A stretch of 64,000 bases of DNA, taken from positions 44,147 through 108,146 of the forward strand of contig JAEZAM010000034.1 in assembly GCA_023430465.1 (NCBI GenBank). Reading direction: 5' to 3'. Position 1 is the stretch's first letter. Each line of letters begins with the position of its first letter. Source of the DNA: Bacteroidota bacterium. Lineage in GTDB: Bacteria; Bacteroidota; Bacteroidia; Chitinophagales; Chitinophagaceae. Under the pieces are notes generated by a model. That model saw nothing but the letters and a program-made list of their open reading frames with translations, was not told the origin of the DNA and made no database searches. Below, one piece after another: positions 1 to 7,952 of the stretch. A program made the translations under genes and the position numbers.

Positions 1-1
1 G

Positions 2-1066
2 AACCAGGTGTTACGCGCATACATACCGCGCTTCATGAATGTGTCAGACTCCCTGGCTTATCGCCGGTTGATTCTTGAGCTCGTACACGAGCTTCCTGAT
101 GCACATTCGTTTCTCAGAGAAGAGAGTTATGATAAGCGCTACCAGTTTTCGGTACCCGTAAAGTTGGTATACCTCGAGGGACGATACATCGTAGGTTCTG
201 TCGTGCCTGGACGCTCGGAACTAAAACGTGGTGATGAGATTCTTTCCATCAACAATGCAGGGGTAAAAAATCGAGAGCGGGATCTGAAAAAGGTAGTGAC
301 GGGAACAAACCCCGCTTCGCTCCATCGGAACATCGCGCAGGAGTTATTACGGACGGGCGACACGATAGTAAGTTTGGAGATAAGACGGGGTAATATGAAA
401 CTGCAGCAGGTTGTCCGTCTTTACCGGACTCAAGGGCAGACGCCCGGCGGCATAAAAACACTCTGGGAGGAAGTGAAGCAGGGCATTTGGTATGTACGGT
501 TTTGTGAAATAACCAGTGTTGATTCACTTCCCTCCCTGTTCAGATCGATACAAAACGCGAAGGCGGTGATTTGGGAAATGCGGGGCTATCCCAATTTCAG
601 TGTAACTGTTGCGGTTCAGAAATATCTTTTTCGCCCCGGCACCTGGTTATCGGACGAATGGAATGCGTTAGCAGCTTTCCCGGGTAAGTTGAAGAGGGTC
701 AGATCCATAACGCGGGAAGGGATCGACAGCCAACTGTTTTATAAAGGCCCGATGATCATATTAGTTGATGAACATACACAGAGCCTGGCAGAGTCTGTTG
801 CGGCATCGCTTCGTACCCGGCCCAATTCCTTTGTCATGGGAAGCCAGACGGCTGGCACCACCGGTAATATCACCTGGCTCGACCTGCCTGGCAATATACG
901 GGTGAGTTACACAGGGGTGGCCGTGGAAGGGGCGAACAGTAGTTTTCGCCAGGGAGACGGCGTACGGATCGACCGCCGCATAACCCGGACCAGGAAGAAA
1001 TTTCTCCAAAGCAACGATTCTGTGCTGGATGAAGTCATCCGGTATGCAGCAATGGCTAAACCATAA
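2..1066 (+). CDS. S41-family peptidase, 5' end outside the window
   Basis: The frame is open to the window edge, so the N-terminus (signal peptide, first domain) is missing; the first in-window start-like codon is GTG at 8. Visible order: a PDZ-like segment (about residues 50-125, with GDEILSINNAGV), then the S41 core. The segment with HTQSLAESVAASLRT followed by MGSQTAGTTGN matches the S-x-A-E nucleophile region and the following glycine-rich strand of tail-specific/C-terminal processing peptidases. The family cleaves unfolded or secreted substrates outside the cytoplasm in Bacteroidota. The usual lysine partner is not obvious to me, so activity is inferred. A tiny ORF begins four bases after the stop. 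Confidence 0.8.
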   Translation, partial: NQVLRAYIPRFMNVSDSLAYRRLILELVHELPDAHSFLREESYDKRYQFSVPVKLVYLEGRYIVGSVVPGRSELKRGDEILSINNAGVKNRERDLKKVVTGTNPASLHRNIAQELLRTGDTIVSLEIRRGNMKLQQVVRLYRTQGQTPGGIKTLWEEVKQGIWYVRFCEITSVDSLPSLFRSIQNAKAVIWEMRGYPNFSVTVAVQKYLFRPGTWLSDEWNALAAFPGKLKRVRSITREGIDSQLFYKGPMIILVDEHTQSLAESVAASLRTRPNSFVMGSQTAGTTGNITWLDLPGNIRVSYTGVAVEGANSSFRQGDGVRIDRRITRTRKKFLQSNDSVLDEVIRYAAMAKP

Positions 1067-1069
1067 CAA

Positions 1070-1243
1070 ATGAAAAGACTTTTTTCGGGATTGATTCTGC
1101 CTCTGCTGATCTTTTTTTGTGTGGGGTTGATGATCAGCATAAAAAATAAGTTGATAAGCAATGGGGATAGCAGGGCCCGGCTGGAAGGCGCATACAGTGA
1201 ATCTCAGCTCATAAAGGCAACGGCATTGGCCAGGCGCAATTAA
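1070..1243 (+). CDS. small membrane-anchored hypothetical ORF (57 aa)
   Basis: ATG at 1070 follows the S41 stop by three bases, as in a translationally coupled pair. The product has one hydrophobic segment at residues 5-22 with a lysine/arginine start (MKRLFSGL) and a short polar tail, ending in TAA at 1241-1243. It could be a genuine small inner-membrane protein, or the remnant of a longer gene cut short. I recognise no family. Confidence 0.35.
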   Translation: MKRLFSGLILPLLIFFCVGLMISIKNKLISNGDSRARLEGAYSESQLIKATALARRN

Positions 1244-1341
1244 AAGAAATTGGTTCGTCGCAATGCCCCCCTTTTTTTGTCGATGGCGGCCAACTTTCCA
1301 TTTACTGGTACTTTGTAGATTTATGGCAGAAAAATCAGCTT

Positions 1342-2004
1342 ATGCGCAAGATCATCGTTTCAATGTTCCTGTCAATGGATGGCGTAATACAGGCGCCCGG
1401 TGGCCCGGAGGAGGATCGTGCGGGTGGGTTTGAGTGGGGCGGATGGATATTTCATTACGAAGATGAGGGGACAAACCGGGCAATGAGTGAATTGCTTTCC
1501 CAACCTTTCGATCTTTTGCTTGGTCGCCGCACTTATGAAATATTTGCAGCGCACTGGCCTTACCAGGATGATGAGATCGGACGAAAATTTAATCGTATAA
1601 AGAAATATGTGGTAGCTACAACCCCTGTGGACACGTCCTGGGAAAATTCCATACTTATCAACTGTAATGTGGTTCAGGAGCTGAAGAAGTTAAAAGAAAC
1701 TGCCGGCCCCGATTTGCTGGTACATGGAAGCAGTGTGCTAGTGCAGGCTTTGCTCGCCAATGAACTTGTGGATGTACTTCATACCCTGACTTATCCTATA
1801 ACCATTGGGGCGGGAAAGCGCCTGTTTGATGATGGAACGCAGCCGAGGCAATGGAAAGTGACGCAGTCTTCGATATCGCCAACGGGTGTTTTCATTGCAC
1901 GTTATGAGCCGGATGGTAACCTGAACCAGGGTTCATTCATACCGGACAAACCCAGCGAGGCAGAACTTCGCAGGCGGGAAAGATGGGCAGACGAAAACAG
2001 TTAG
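1342..2004 (+). CDS. dihydrofolate reductase family protein (RibD C-terminal-like)
   Basis: The 220-residue product starts MRKIIVSMFLSMDGVIQAPG, the typical first strand and loop of the RibD_C/DHFR-like fold that is very common in soil Bacteroidota. Further family features are LLLGRRTYEIFAAHWP near residue 58, KYVVATT near 90, and LLVHGSSVLVQALLANELVD near 125, which forms the GS nucleotide-binding turn. The C-terminal 25 residues are charged and are probably a disordered tail. These proteins are predicted NADPH-dependent reductases but their substrates are generally unknown. The stop overlaps that of the convergent SMI1/KNR4 gene by four bases. Confidence 0.85.
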   Translation: MRKIIVSMFLSMDGVIQAPGGPEEDRAGGFEWGGWIFHYEDEGTNRAMSELLSQPFDLLLGRRTYEIFAAHWPYQDDEIGRKFNRIKKYVVATTPVDTSWENSILINCNVVQELKKLKETAGPDLLVHGSSVLVQALLANELVDVLHTLTYPITIGAGKRLFDDGTQPRQWKVTQSSISPTGVFIARYEPDGNLNQGSFIPDKPSEAELRRRERWADENS

Positions 2005-2453
2005 CTCTTTTGCCGCTGTTTTATTTCCTCCGGCCAACCATATAATCCGCCAGGTTCAGATAGATGGCCTTGAAGCAGGCGGCGCAAAAACTCCTCCAGC
2101 GATGTTGTCAGCGTGGTTTCTTCATCATCACTGAAGAATATTTCGTAGTTGTCATCGTCAAGTTTCCGGAATACCCAGACGTCTGCGAAGACGGAATGCT
2201 CCGCAAAGATGATACAGTCTTTCCCAAAATCGCTATCGGCGAAAATGCTGCGTAACTCAACGATGCTGAAGTTGTCTTTTACACAGCGGAACCCATTGCA
2301 AATAGAATAGAACTCTTTGAAGTCGGCAGGAAGCCACGACCGGATTTTTGCCTCAGCTTGTTCTAAGTCGGCTGGCGTGGCGGGCGGATGTATGGTAACG
2401 CCAGTCTCCTTGTGTTTTAGTTCAATAGCAGTGATCAATTCGGTGAGTGTCAT
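2001..2453 (-). CDS. SMI1/KNR4 (SUKH) family protein
   Basis: The 150-residue acidic protein has the SUKH signature: an N-terminal helix, then PATPADLEQAEAKIRSWLPADFKEFYSICNG in pieces (LPADFKEFYSICNGF), followed by a strand and a C-terminal SLEEFLRRLLQG helix. SUKH proteins are often immunity proteins of polymorphic toxin systems, but here there is no toxin neighbour. It sits four bases downstream of the metallo-hydrolase gene on the same strand, so the two are probably co-transcribed. The role is unknown; the family call is fairly firm. Confidence 0.75.
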   Translation of the reverse strand: MTLTELITAIELKHKETGVTIHPPATPADLEQAEAKIRSWLPADFKEFYSICNGFRCVKDNFSIVELRSIFADSDFGKDCIIFAEHSVFADVWVFRKLDDDNYEIFFSDDEETTLTTSLEEFLRRLLQGHLSEPGGLYGWPEEIKQRQKS

Positions 2454-2457
2454 TTGA

Positions 2458-3600
2458 TCAATTTGCGTGTGATGATTGATTATTTACCGGCCCGGCTTCC
2501 GAATCGCTCCACCATTCCGGAAAAACCTGGCTGTAATTATTGAGGTCAACCGGCTCGCCGATCATGGGTGTGAGGAGCGGGATGTTATATGATTCATTCA
2601 GCCGGATCATTTCTTTCAAGGGCTCATCCCAGTCGTGCATGGCTTGTGCATACTTCATCGAATGTACGGGTATGATGCGTTTTGCCTGCAGGTCTTTGGC
2701 GGCCTGGAGATTTTCTCCGGGAAGGAAATGAATGGCTTTCCAGGCTTCGTTATACTGCCCATTCTCAAGAATGGCCAGATCTATAGGGCCGTGGAGGTCA
2801 CCGATTTCCCTGAAATGCACATCGTAGCCACTATCGCCACCGAGGTAGATCTTCCGCGTGGGAGTCTGCAGGAGGAAGGACATCCACAGAGTTTGATCGC
2901 GTTTGAAACTGCGGCCGGAAAAATGACGTGCTGTCAATCCATGCACGATGATGTTGTTGTCGATGGAAATGGATGTATCCCAATCCATCTCGGTTATTTT
3001 TTGCGGGGCATATCCCCATTTCTCCAGGTGGGCACCAACGCCAAGGCCGGTGATAACGTTCTTCACTTTTCCCTGTATCCTGGAGACAGTTGGATAATCC
3101 AGGTGATCGTAGTGATCGTGGGTAATGAAGAGATAGTCGATGGGCGGCAGGTCATCCGGAGTATAGATGTCCGTTCCTTTGAACGCGCGGTTGGCGCCGG
3201 GGATGGGGGAGGCGTAGCGGCTGAGAACGGGATCGATGAGCAGGGTCAGCCCATCGAGTCGGATAAGGTAAGAGGAGTGACCCAGCCATACGAACCAGTC
3301 GCCGGCCGGCAATTTGTTAAGATCAGTATGGATAGCAGGTACGGGTTGTGCGGGTTTTGACCGGGGCCGTTTTTTAAAAAGGAAATCCAGGATGATCTGG
3401 GCCATGGAAAAGCCTTCTGTCAGCGGGGGTGTAGTGGACCGGTTGACGAAAGAGCCGTTCTTGAAATTGGATGATTGAAGGATGGCTTCGCGTCGGCGGC
3501 CGGTGGCGGTTGCGCCAAAGAGGGGTCGGCGGAGATAGAGGAATACGAGGGCAACGAGTGCGAGTAGGATGGAGAGAAAGGCGATCATAATGCAGGGCAA
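2458..3600 (-). CDS. membrane-anchored MBL-fold metallo-hydrolase (UlaG/NAPE-PLD-like)
   Basis: An N-terminal hydrophobic stretch (residues 4-23, IMIAFLSILLALVALVFLYL) anchors or exports the protein. The zinc-binding motif THDHYDHLDYPT lies near residue 160. Other family features are WFVWLGHSSYLIRLDGLTLL upstream, the GGDSGYD histidine/aspartate strand near 255 and IPVHSMKYA near 315. This layout (GHSS start, HxHxDH, GDSG, late His) is that of the L-ascorbate-6-phosphate lactonase / N-acyl-phosphatidylethanolamine phospholipase D branch. The substrate cannot be read from the sequence. Internal methionines at residues 5 or 6 are possible alternative starts. Upstream gene of a two-gene unit with the SMI1/KNR4 gene. 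Confidence 0.85.
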   Translation of the reverse strand: MPCIMIAFLSILLALVALVFLYLRRPLFGATATGRRREAILQSSNFKNGSFVNRSTTPPLTEGFSMAQIILDFLFKKRPRSKPAQPVPAIHTDLNKLPAGDWFVWLGHSSYLIRLDGLTLLIDPVLSRYASPIPGANRAFKGTDIYTPDDLPPIDYLFITHDHYDHLDYPTVSRIQGKVKNVITGLGVGAHLEKWGYAPQKITEMDWDTSISIDNNIIVHGLTARHFSGRSFKRDQTLWMSFLLQTPTRKIYLGGDSGYDVHFREIGDLHGPIDLAILENGQYNEAWKAIHFLPGENLQAAKDLQAKRIIPVHSMKYAQAMHDWDEPLKEMIRLNESYNIPLLTPMIGEPVDLNNYSQVFPEWWSDSEAGPVNNQSSHAN

Positions 3601-3719
3601 GGTTAGCTTTTTTTTGGGGAAAACGGCAGTGGATTAGGCGGGCAGGGTGGAAATGCCGGTAAGTGGAAATGCGGGAGCGGGAGCGGCGGGGGGAAACGTA
3701 TAATTATGGGAGGGAATGG

Positions 3720-3727
3720 TATTTTTG
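3720..3727 (+). promoter_or_regulatory. probable -7 element upstream of the MarC gene
   Basis: TATTTTTG fits the Bacteroidota -7 consensus TAnnTTTG and lies 12 bases before the ATG at 3740. The -33 element is not clear. Confidence 0.4.
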
Positions 3728-3739
3728 TAAAAACCACCC

Positions 3740-4321
3740 ATGGAAAGTATAGAAATCAAGTCGTTATTAACGGTCACGTTCACGTTGTTTGCGGTCATCG
3801 ATATCATAGGCTCGGTGCCGATCCTTATTTCGCTGAAACAGAAGATGGGCGGGATGAAGGAATGGCGGGCAACGCTGATATCGGGAGGGTTCATGATATT
3901 ATTTTTATATATCGGTGAGCCGTTTTTGCAATTGCTGGGGTTGGATATTGGTTCTTTTGCGGTGGGCGGGTCGATCGTGATCTTTATATTGGGGTTGGAG
4001 ATGGTGTTGGGGATTGAGTTTTTCAAGGGCGATGGGGATGTGAAGACGGCGACGGTGGTGCCGATTGCGTTTCCGCTGATAGCCGGGTCGGGTACGTTGA
4101 CGACGATCATGTCGCTGAAGGCGAATTATAATATAACGACGTTGCTGATCGCGATTTTGATCAACCTGGTGATCATCTATTTGGTGTTGAAATCGTTGGG
4201 GGTGATAGCAAAATTTCTCGGCCCGGCGGGTTTGATGGCGGTAAGAAAGTTTTTTGGCGTAATATTGCTCGCTATTGCCGTCAAGATCTTCGCGAGCAAT
4301 GCTCCCGGCCTGATACATTAG
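3740..4321 (+). CDS. MarC family integral membrane protein
   Basis: The 193-residue protein is almost entirely hydrophobic with about six membrane segments. MarC hallmarks are the first helix ending AVIDIIGSVPILISL, the second-helix region LFLYIGEPFLQLLG, the FILGLEMVLG helix and PIAFPLIAGSGTLTTIMSL. MarC (UPF0056) proteins are inner-membrane proteins of unknown transport role, once wrongly linked to multiple-antibiotic resistance. Its stop overlaps the terminal codon of the antisense recombinase remnant. Confidence 0.85.
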   Translation: MESIEIKSLLTVTFTLFAVIDIIGSVPILISLKQKMGGMKEWRATLISGGFMILFLYIGEPFLQLLGLDIGSFAVGGSIVIFILGLEMVLGIEFFKGDGDVKTATVVPIAFPLIAGSGTLTTIMSLKANYNITTLLIAILINLVIIYLVLKSLGVIAKFLGPAGLMAVRKFFGVILLAIAVKIFASNAPGLIH

Positions 4322-4349
4322 GTGTGTGGAGGGCGAAAAAGGCGGTTTT

Positions 4350-4424
4350 GGCCTCGTAGTACAATGGATAGTATAAGAGTTTCCGAAGCTCCAGATACAG
4401 GTTCGATTCCTGTCGAGGCTACCA
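4350..4424 (+). tRNA. tRNA-Arg (anticodon CCG)
   Basis: A cloverleaf can be folded by hand. Acceptor 4350-4356 pairs with 4414-4420 (first pair G-T), the D stem is GTAC/GTAT, the anticodon loop TTCCGAA gives anticodon CCG with T33 and A37, and the T arm is ACAGG-TTCGATT-CCTGT. A discriminator A is followed by an encoded CCA (4422-4424). The outermost anticodon-stem pair is a mismatch. CCG reads the arginine codon CGG. A terminator-like hairpin starts in the CCA. The 3' half lies antisense inside the serine recombinase frame, marking the integration site. Confidence 0.88.
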
Positions 4425-4470
4425 AACCGGAATTTTTGAAAATCACTTCAGAAATTCCGGTTTCTTTTTC
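4424..4470 (+). terminator. intrinsic terminator after tRNA-Arg
   Basis: AAACCGGAATTT (4424-4435) pairs perfectly with AAATTCCGGTTT (4452-4463), followed by a T-rich run (TTTCTTTTTC). Confidence 0.7.
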
Positions 4471-5890
4471 CTCTAAAACGCCCTTCTGACGGGCAATCAG
4501 CGCAAATAGTGAATTGATTCTTGTGGTTCGAGTTTCGCCTTTTTTCTTAGAAAAGTAAATTCCTTCGGGAAAGATGGTTTGTTGCAGCTCTTGTTTCCTC
4601 TTGTAATCGCTGGAAGCCCACAGGGACGGGAGTTCTACGAGAAAATCAAGTGAGCGGTCTATGTATTTTTCAAGGTTCGAGTTAGTGAATGGGGTCATCT
4701 TAACCATTGCCTCCAGTTCCTCCCTTTCTTTGCGAAACTTAGCCGAGAACTTTTCGTACAGATCAGCCTTGATTTCCTCATTAATGAAGCGTTCTTCCAG
4801 CCGTTCAATCTTGTCCTCTAGTTCTTTGGACTTGAGCTTGTATTGTTGCAAATGCTCTTCTCTTTCCGTATTCAGTGCCGTATAGATTTTCTTTAGCTGA
4901 AGTTTGAATGGTCAACATCTTCTTGGGTAAGGTTCAATTCATTCAGGATTGCTTCAAAAAGAGAGTGGAGTTGTTTGGCGCTTACATTGCAAGAGCACTG
5001 GCTGCCGTGGTTACATTTGTAATAATAAAGTCCTTTCTTTTTTACAATATACCCCCTGAGGTACTCTTTACAGCTCTCGCACTTAAAGAACAGCTTTAGC
5101 GGCAGGTTTTCATTCATGGGGTTTGCCTTGTAGCCATGTGGAATTTTCGACTTTTCGGCATTTGCTTTTAGAAATAACTCTTTTGAAACAAGCTTTTCAT
5201 GCTTGCCTTCAACCATTTCACCATCCAGCAGAGAATGAGACAACAACCCACAGTAAAAGGCATTTTGCAGGATTTCACTCATGCGCTGATGGGAAACTCT
5301 TAATCCTTGTGTTTCCAGGCGCTTAATAATCTCTACCATTGAAATGCCTTCATTGGCTTTCCAAAGGAAGGCTTTACGAAGCAGTTTGCCTTTCTCATTA
5401 ATGACAATAGACTTTTCACTATTAATGGTGACATTATCATAACCCAACGGTGCGCCACAGGGCCAAATGCCTTGCAGAAGTTTTTCTTTCATACCGGCAA
5501 TGGTTTTTTGACGTCTTAGGTCATTATCGTACTGGCTGAAAAGAAAAAGAATGTTTTGTTGAAGCACCCCTGCCGGGTTATTGGTATCAATGGGCTGAGT
5601 TACAGATACGATTTGGATACCCAAATCCCGAAGTTGGCGGGAAAGCCAAATGGCATTGTCCCCTGTACGGCTAAAGCGATCAAGGCTATAAACAATTATC
5701 TTTAAAGAGGATAGCTTTTGCTTCTTACAGTATTCAATTAGTTTTTTAAACTCCTTTCGTTCATCACTGGCTGCGGATTCGTAGGTGCCACCGAAATACG
5801 AAAGGATGTTATAGCCAGTCTTTTAATTCGGATACTTCCAGCCACACAACACATATCACCACCGATAATAATGCTAGTGGTCAAAACCAC

Positions 5891-6391
5891 ATGAAGGCCA
5901 TGCACGATGCTATGGATAATAGTATGCAACAGATGCATAGTATGAAACCCACGGGAGACCCAGACTATGATTTTGCCATGATGATGAAACACCACCATCA
6001 GGGTGCTATTGACATGGCTATATCTGAAGTGGCAGGCGGTACTGATGAGGAAATGAAACAAATGGCTCAGAAGATGATTGATGAGCAACAAAAGGAAAAT
6101 GCCCAATTTGATCAGTTTATGCAGGGAAAGCAGCCAACCGGCAACTCCGACTACGGACAAAGGACTATGGGCATGATGACACCCATGAGTGATATAAAAA
6201 TGGAAAGTAGCTCACTCGATGCTATGTTTGCCAGCATGATGATACCCCACCACCAGGATGCGGTTAAGATGGCGCAGGAATACCTGAAAGTGGGAAAAAA
6301 CGAAGAATTGAAGAAGGTAGCACGAAGCATTTCAGAAACACAGCCTAAAGAAATTCAGGAGCTGCAGAACTGGATCGCAAATCATAAATAG
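5891..6391 (+). CDS. DUF305 protein, leader lost at a rearrangement junction
   Basis: Two DUF305 units are visible. One has DYDFAMMMKHHHQGAIDMA and the other SMMIPHHQDAVKMAQEYL; both are methionine/histidine rich and suggest a copper-binding periplasmic ferritin-like helical protein. The frame is open upstream to about 5815 with the plausible mature-protein sequence SDTSSHTTHITTDNNASGQ. No ATG and no signal peptide lie there, and the DNA then becomes recombinase sequence. Family members normally carry a lipoprotein or Sec signal, so this copy is 5'-truncated. The first usable start is ATG 5891, which would leave the product in the cytoplasm. It heads the metal-resistance gene run. Confidence 0.7.
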   Translation: MKAMHDAMDNSMQQMHSMKPTGDPDYDFAMMMKHHHQGAIDMAISEVAGGTDEEMKQMAQKMIDEQQKENAQFDQFMQGKQPTGNSDYGQRTMGMMTPMSDIKMESSSLDAMFASMMIPHHQDAVKMAQEYLKVGKNEELKKVARSISETQPKEIQELQNWIANHK

Positions 6392-6457
6392 CCATCAATA
6401 CCAATATTTTATAAAACCTTTCCAAAATTGTATAAAATGGTTCAGAATTAAAATTTA

Positions 6458-6465
6458 TACCTTTG
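6458..6465 (+). promoter_or_regulatory. probable -7 element of the HYC_CC_PP gene
   Basis: TACCTTTG matches TAnnTTTG and is 10 bases before the GTG at 6476, which supports that GTG as the start. The -33 region (around 6436) is a poor match. Confidence 0.45.
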
Positions 6466-6475
6466 CAGCTAAGCT

Positions 6476-6874
6476 GTGAAGAAGTTTTTTGCAACCATAT
6501 TAGCCGTTCTGTACTTAGCTACTACCACGGGAGCTACGGTTCACATGCATTACTGCATGAATAAATTGGTTGAATTAAACTTGTGGCATAGTGAAAAAGA
6601 CCAGTGCGGCAACTGCGGCATGGAAAAGAGCCAGCAAACTGATAACGGTTGCTGCAAAGATGAACACAAGCAGGTAAAGCTCGAAAATGATCATTACAAA
6701 TCCGGCGTTGCTTTTCAGGCGATTCAATTAACGGCAATAGCCTTACCTGTATATTTTAATCAAATTCCACCTGTAACATTTTCTACCGTTACAGAAGAAA
6801 ACCCCAGGAGCCATGCTCCACCCCGAAGTTGCGGCTTAGCCATCTACAAACGCAACTGCGTTTTCCGAATTTAA
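6476..6874 (+). CDS. HYC_CC_PP family secreted metal-binding protein
   Basis: The 132-residue product has an N-terminal signal (KKFFATILAVLYLATTTGA) followed by HMHYCMNKLVE, a CGNCGMEK pair and a GCCKDEHKQVKL segment. The HYC motif, double cysteine and conserved spacing match a small Bacteroidota-specific family that travels with copper and mercury resistance genes. It probably sits in the periplasm and binds soft metals, by inference from Cys/His content. The start is GTG 6476, chosen for the promoter immediately upstream and because the hydrophobic signal begins at once. Confidence 0.7.
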   Translation: MKKFFATILAVLYLATTTGATVHMHYCMNKLVELNLWHSEKDQCGNCGMEKSQQTDNGCCKDEHKQVKLENDHYKSGVAFQAIQLTAIALPVYFNQIPPVTFSTVTEENPRSHAPPRSCGLAIYKRNCVFRI

Positions 6875-6968
6875 ACACCTGCACTTACATGTAGCCGGGC
6901 AATGTTTGCCGGGCTTTCTGCATTTCCATATTCTCATTACTCCAATTATTGGTTCTAAATATACTATC

Positions 6969-7316
6969 ATGAAATCATTCAGGTTCATGCTCATTGCAGC
7001 ATGTATGTTCGCATCCACTTCTTTATTTTCTCAAACATCAGAATTTAAAACAGACACCATTAAAGTTTCGGGTGAATGTGGCATGTGTAAAAACCGTATT
7101 CAAAAAGCCTTAAAGCATGATGGAATTTCAACGGCATCATGGGATGGTGAAAAAAAACTTTTAGTTGTTTCTTATAATCCTGCCAAAATCAGTAACGATG
7201 ACATTCAAAAGAAAGTTGCAGCAGTAGGGCACGATACTGAAAAATACAAAGCTGAGGATGTGGTGTATAATAAACTGCCGGGTTGCTGCAAATACGAAAG
7301 AAAAGAAAACAATTAA
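6969..7316 (+). CDS. secreted heavy-metal-associated (HMA) domain protein
   Basis: From ATG 6969 the protein has a signal peptide (KSFRFMLIAACMFASTSLFS) and then a single HMA fold: IKVSGECGMCKNRIQKAL carries the metal motif in CGMC form (CxxC), followed by KKLLVVSYNPAKIS and a late PGCCKYERK. It resembles secreted MerP/CopZ-type metal chaperones that deliver Cu(I) or Hg(II) at the envelope. The longer frame back to 6906 would put an untypical sequence before the signal and is less likely. It lies between two other small metal proteins. Confidence 0.75.
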   Translation: MKSFRFMLIAACMFASTSLFSQTSEFKTDTIKVSGECGMCKNRIQKALKHDGISTASWDGEKKLLVVSYNPAKISNDDIQKKVAAVGHDTEKYKAEDVVYNKLPGCCKYERKENN

Positions 7317-7324
7317 CCATTAAA

Positions 7325-7942
7325 ATGACTATTATGAAACACTTTATATTATCCCTGCTTGTATCCTTCGCTTTTGCAAGCTGCGCTAATGAAGGAAAGG
7401 ACGAACATTCAAACCACGATAAAACTAAAGCAGCCGAAACGACAACCACGGCAACTGACGACCTCAAAGAGATAAAGCCTGCTTTCGCTAACCTTGATGC
7501 TTCCGTCTCCTCTCATATAAAAGAAGTATTCGACCATTATATCCATGTAAAAACGGCTTTGGTGAACAGCAATCCTGAAGAAGCCAAAAATGGAGCAAAT
7601 ACTTTGCTGCAAGTCATTAAAGGCTTCGACAAATCGCTGTTGCCGAGTGAGCAAAAATCGGCATATGATAAGAGCGTCAGCAGCCTTCGGACATCTGCAA
7701 GCAACATAGCCGCTGCCAATGAAATAGAAAAGCAGCGGGAACATTTTGCTGCATTGTCTACTGAGGCTTATGAATTGGCCAAGTCCTTTGGTGCCGGCAA
7801 AACAGTTTATCATGAGCATTGCCCAATGGCTTTGAATGATAAAGGAGCTATGTGGTTGAGCGAAAGCAAAGAAGTAAAGAACCCATACTACGGTGAGAAG
7901 ATGCTGAATTGCGGTACAGTGGAAGAAATAATAGAAAAGTAA
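7325..7942 (+). CDS. DUF3347 lipoprotein, CusB-associated
   Basis: A lipoprotein signal (KHFILSLLVSFAFASCAN) is followed by a His-rich linker. The DUF3347 domain comes next: a helical part (SSHIKEVFDHYIHVKTALVN) and the C-terminal metal-site stretch YHEHCPMALNDKGAMWLSE ... NPYYGEKMLNCG. DUF3347 occurs alone or fused to CusB-type adaptors and is thought to bind Cu(I)/Ag(I) through the conserved His/Cys/Met residues. ATG 7334 is an equally possible start. The stop is 10 bases before the cusA start, which points to one operon. Confidence 0.75.
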   Translation: MTIMKHFILSLLVSFAFASCANEGKDEHSNHDKTKAAETTTTATDDLKEIKPAFANLDASVSSHIKEVFDHYIHVKTALVNSNPEEAKNGANTLLQVIKGFDKSLLPSEQKSAYDKSVSSLRTSASNIAAANEIEKQREHFAALSTEAYELAKSFGAGKTVYHEHCPMALNDKGAMWLSESKEVKNPYYGEKMLNCGTVEEIIEK

Positions 7943-7952
7943 ATCACTATAA

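Larger units (their letters stand above)
4318..5822 (-). pseudogene. large serine recombinase, N-truncated and frameshifted
   Basis: Read leftward, the frame starts abruptly at 5822 just after an in-frame TAA. It gives GYNILSYFGGTYESAASDE, then IIVYSLDRFSRTGDNAIWLS, the catalytic-domain arginine region of resolvase/invertase enzymes. QPIDTNNPAGVLQQNI follows, then the recombinase DNA-binding domain (GIWPCGAPLGYDN), a zinc-ribbon (CESCKEYLRG with CNHGSQCSC) and a coiled coil (LKSKELEDKIERLEERF). The first roughly 50 residues with the catalytic serine are absent. A second lesion is a frameshift near 4905-4920: the frame ending HSNFS stops, while the continuing frame reads LQLKKIYTALNTEREEHLQQ. 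The last about 30 residues are read antisense through tRNA-Arg, which is typical of integrases whose 3' end abuts a tRNA attachment site. Not functional as it stands. Confidence 0.85.

Noticed and set aside
2001..2453. SMI1/KNR4 protein as an immunity protein of a polymorphic toxin
   Set aside because: No toxin, Rhs or secretion gene is close. The neighbour is an ordinary metallo-hydrolase.
2635..3360. Long plus-strand frame inside the metallo-hydrolase gene
   Set aside because: No family features, while the minus strand encodes the complete MBL motif set. Antisense shadow.
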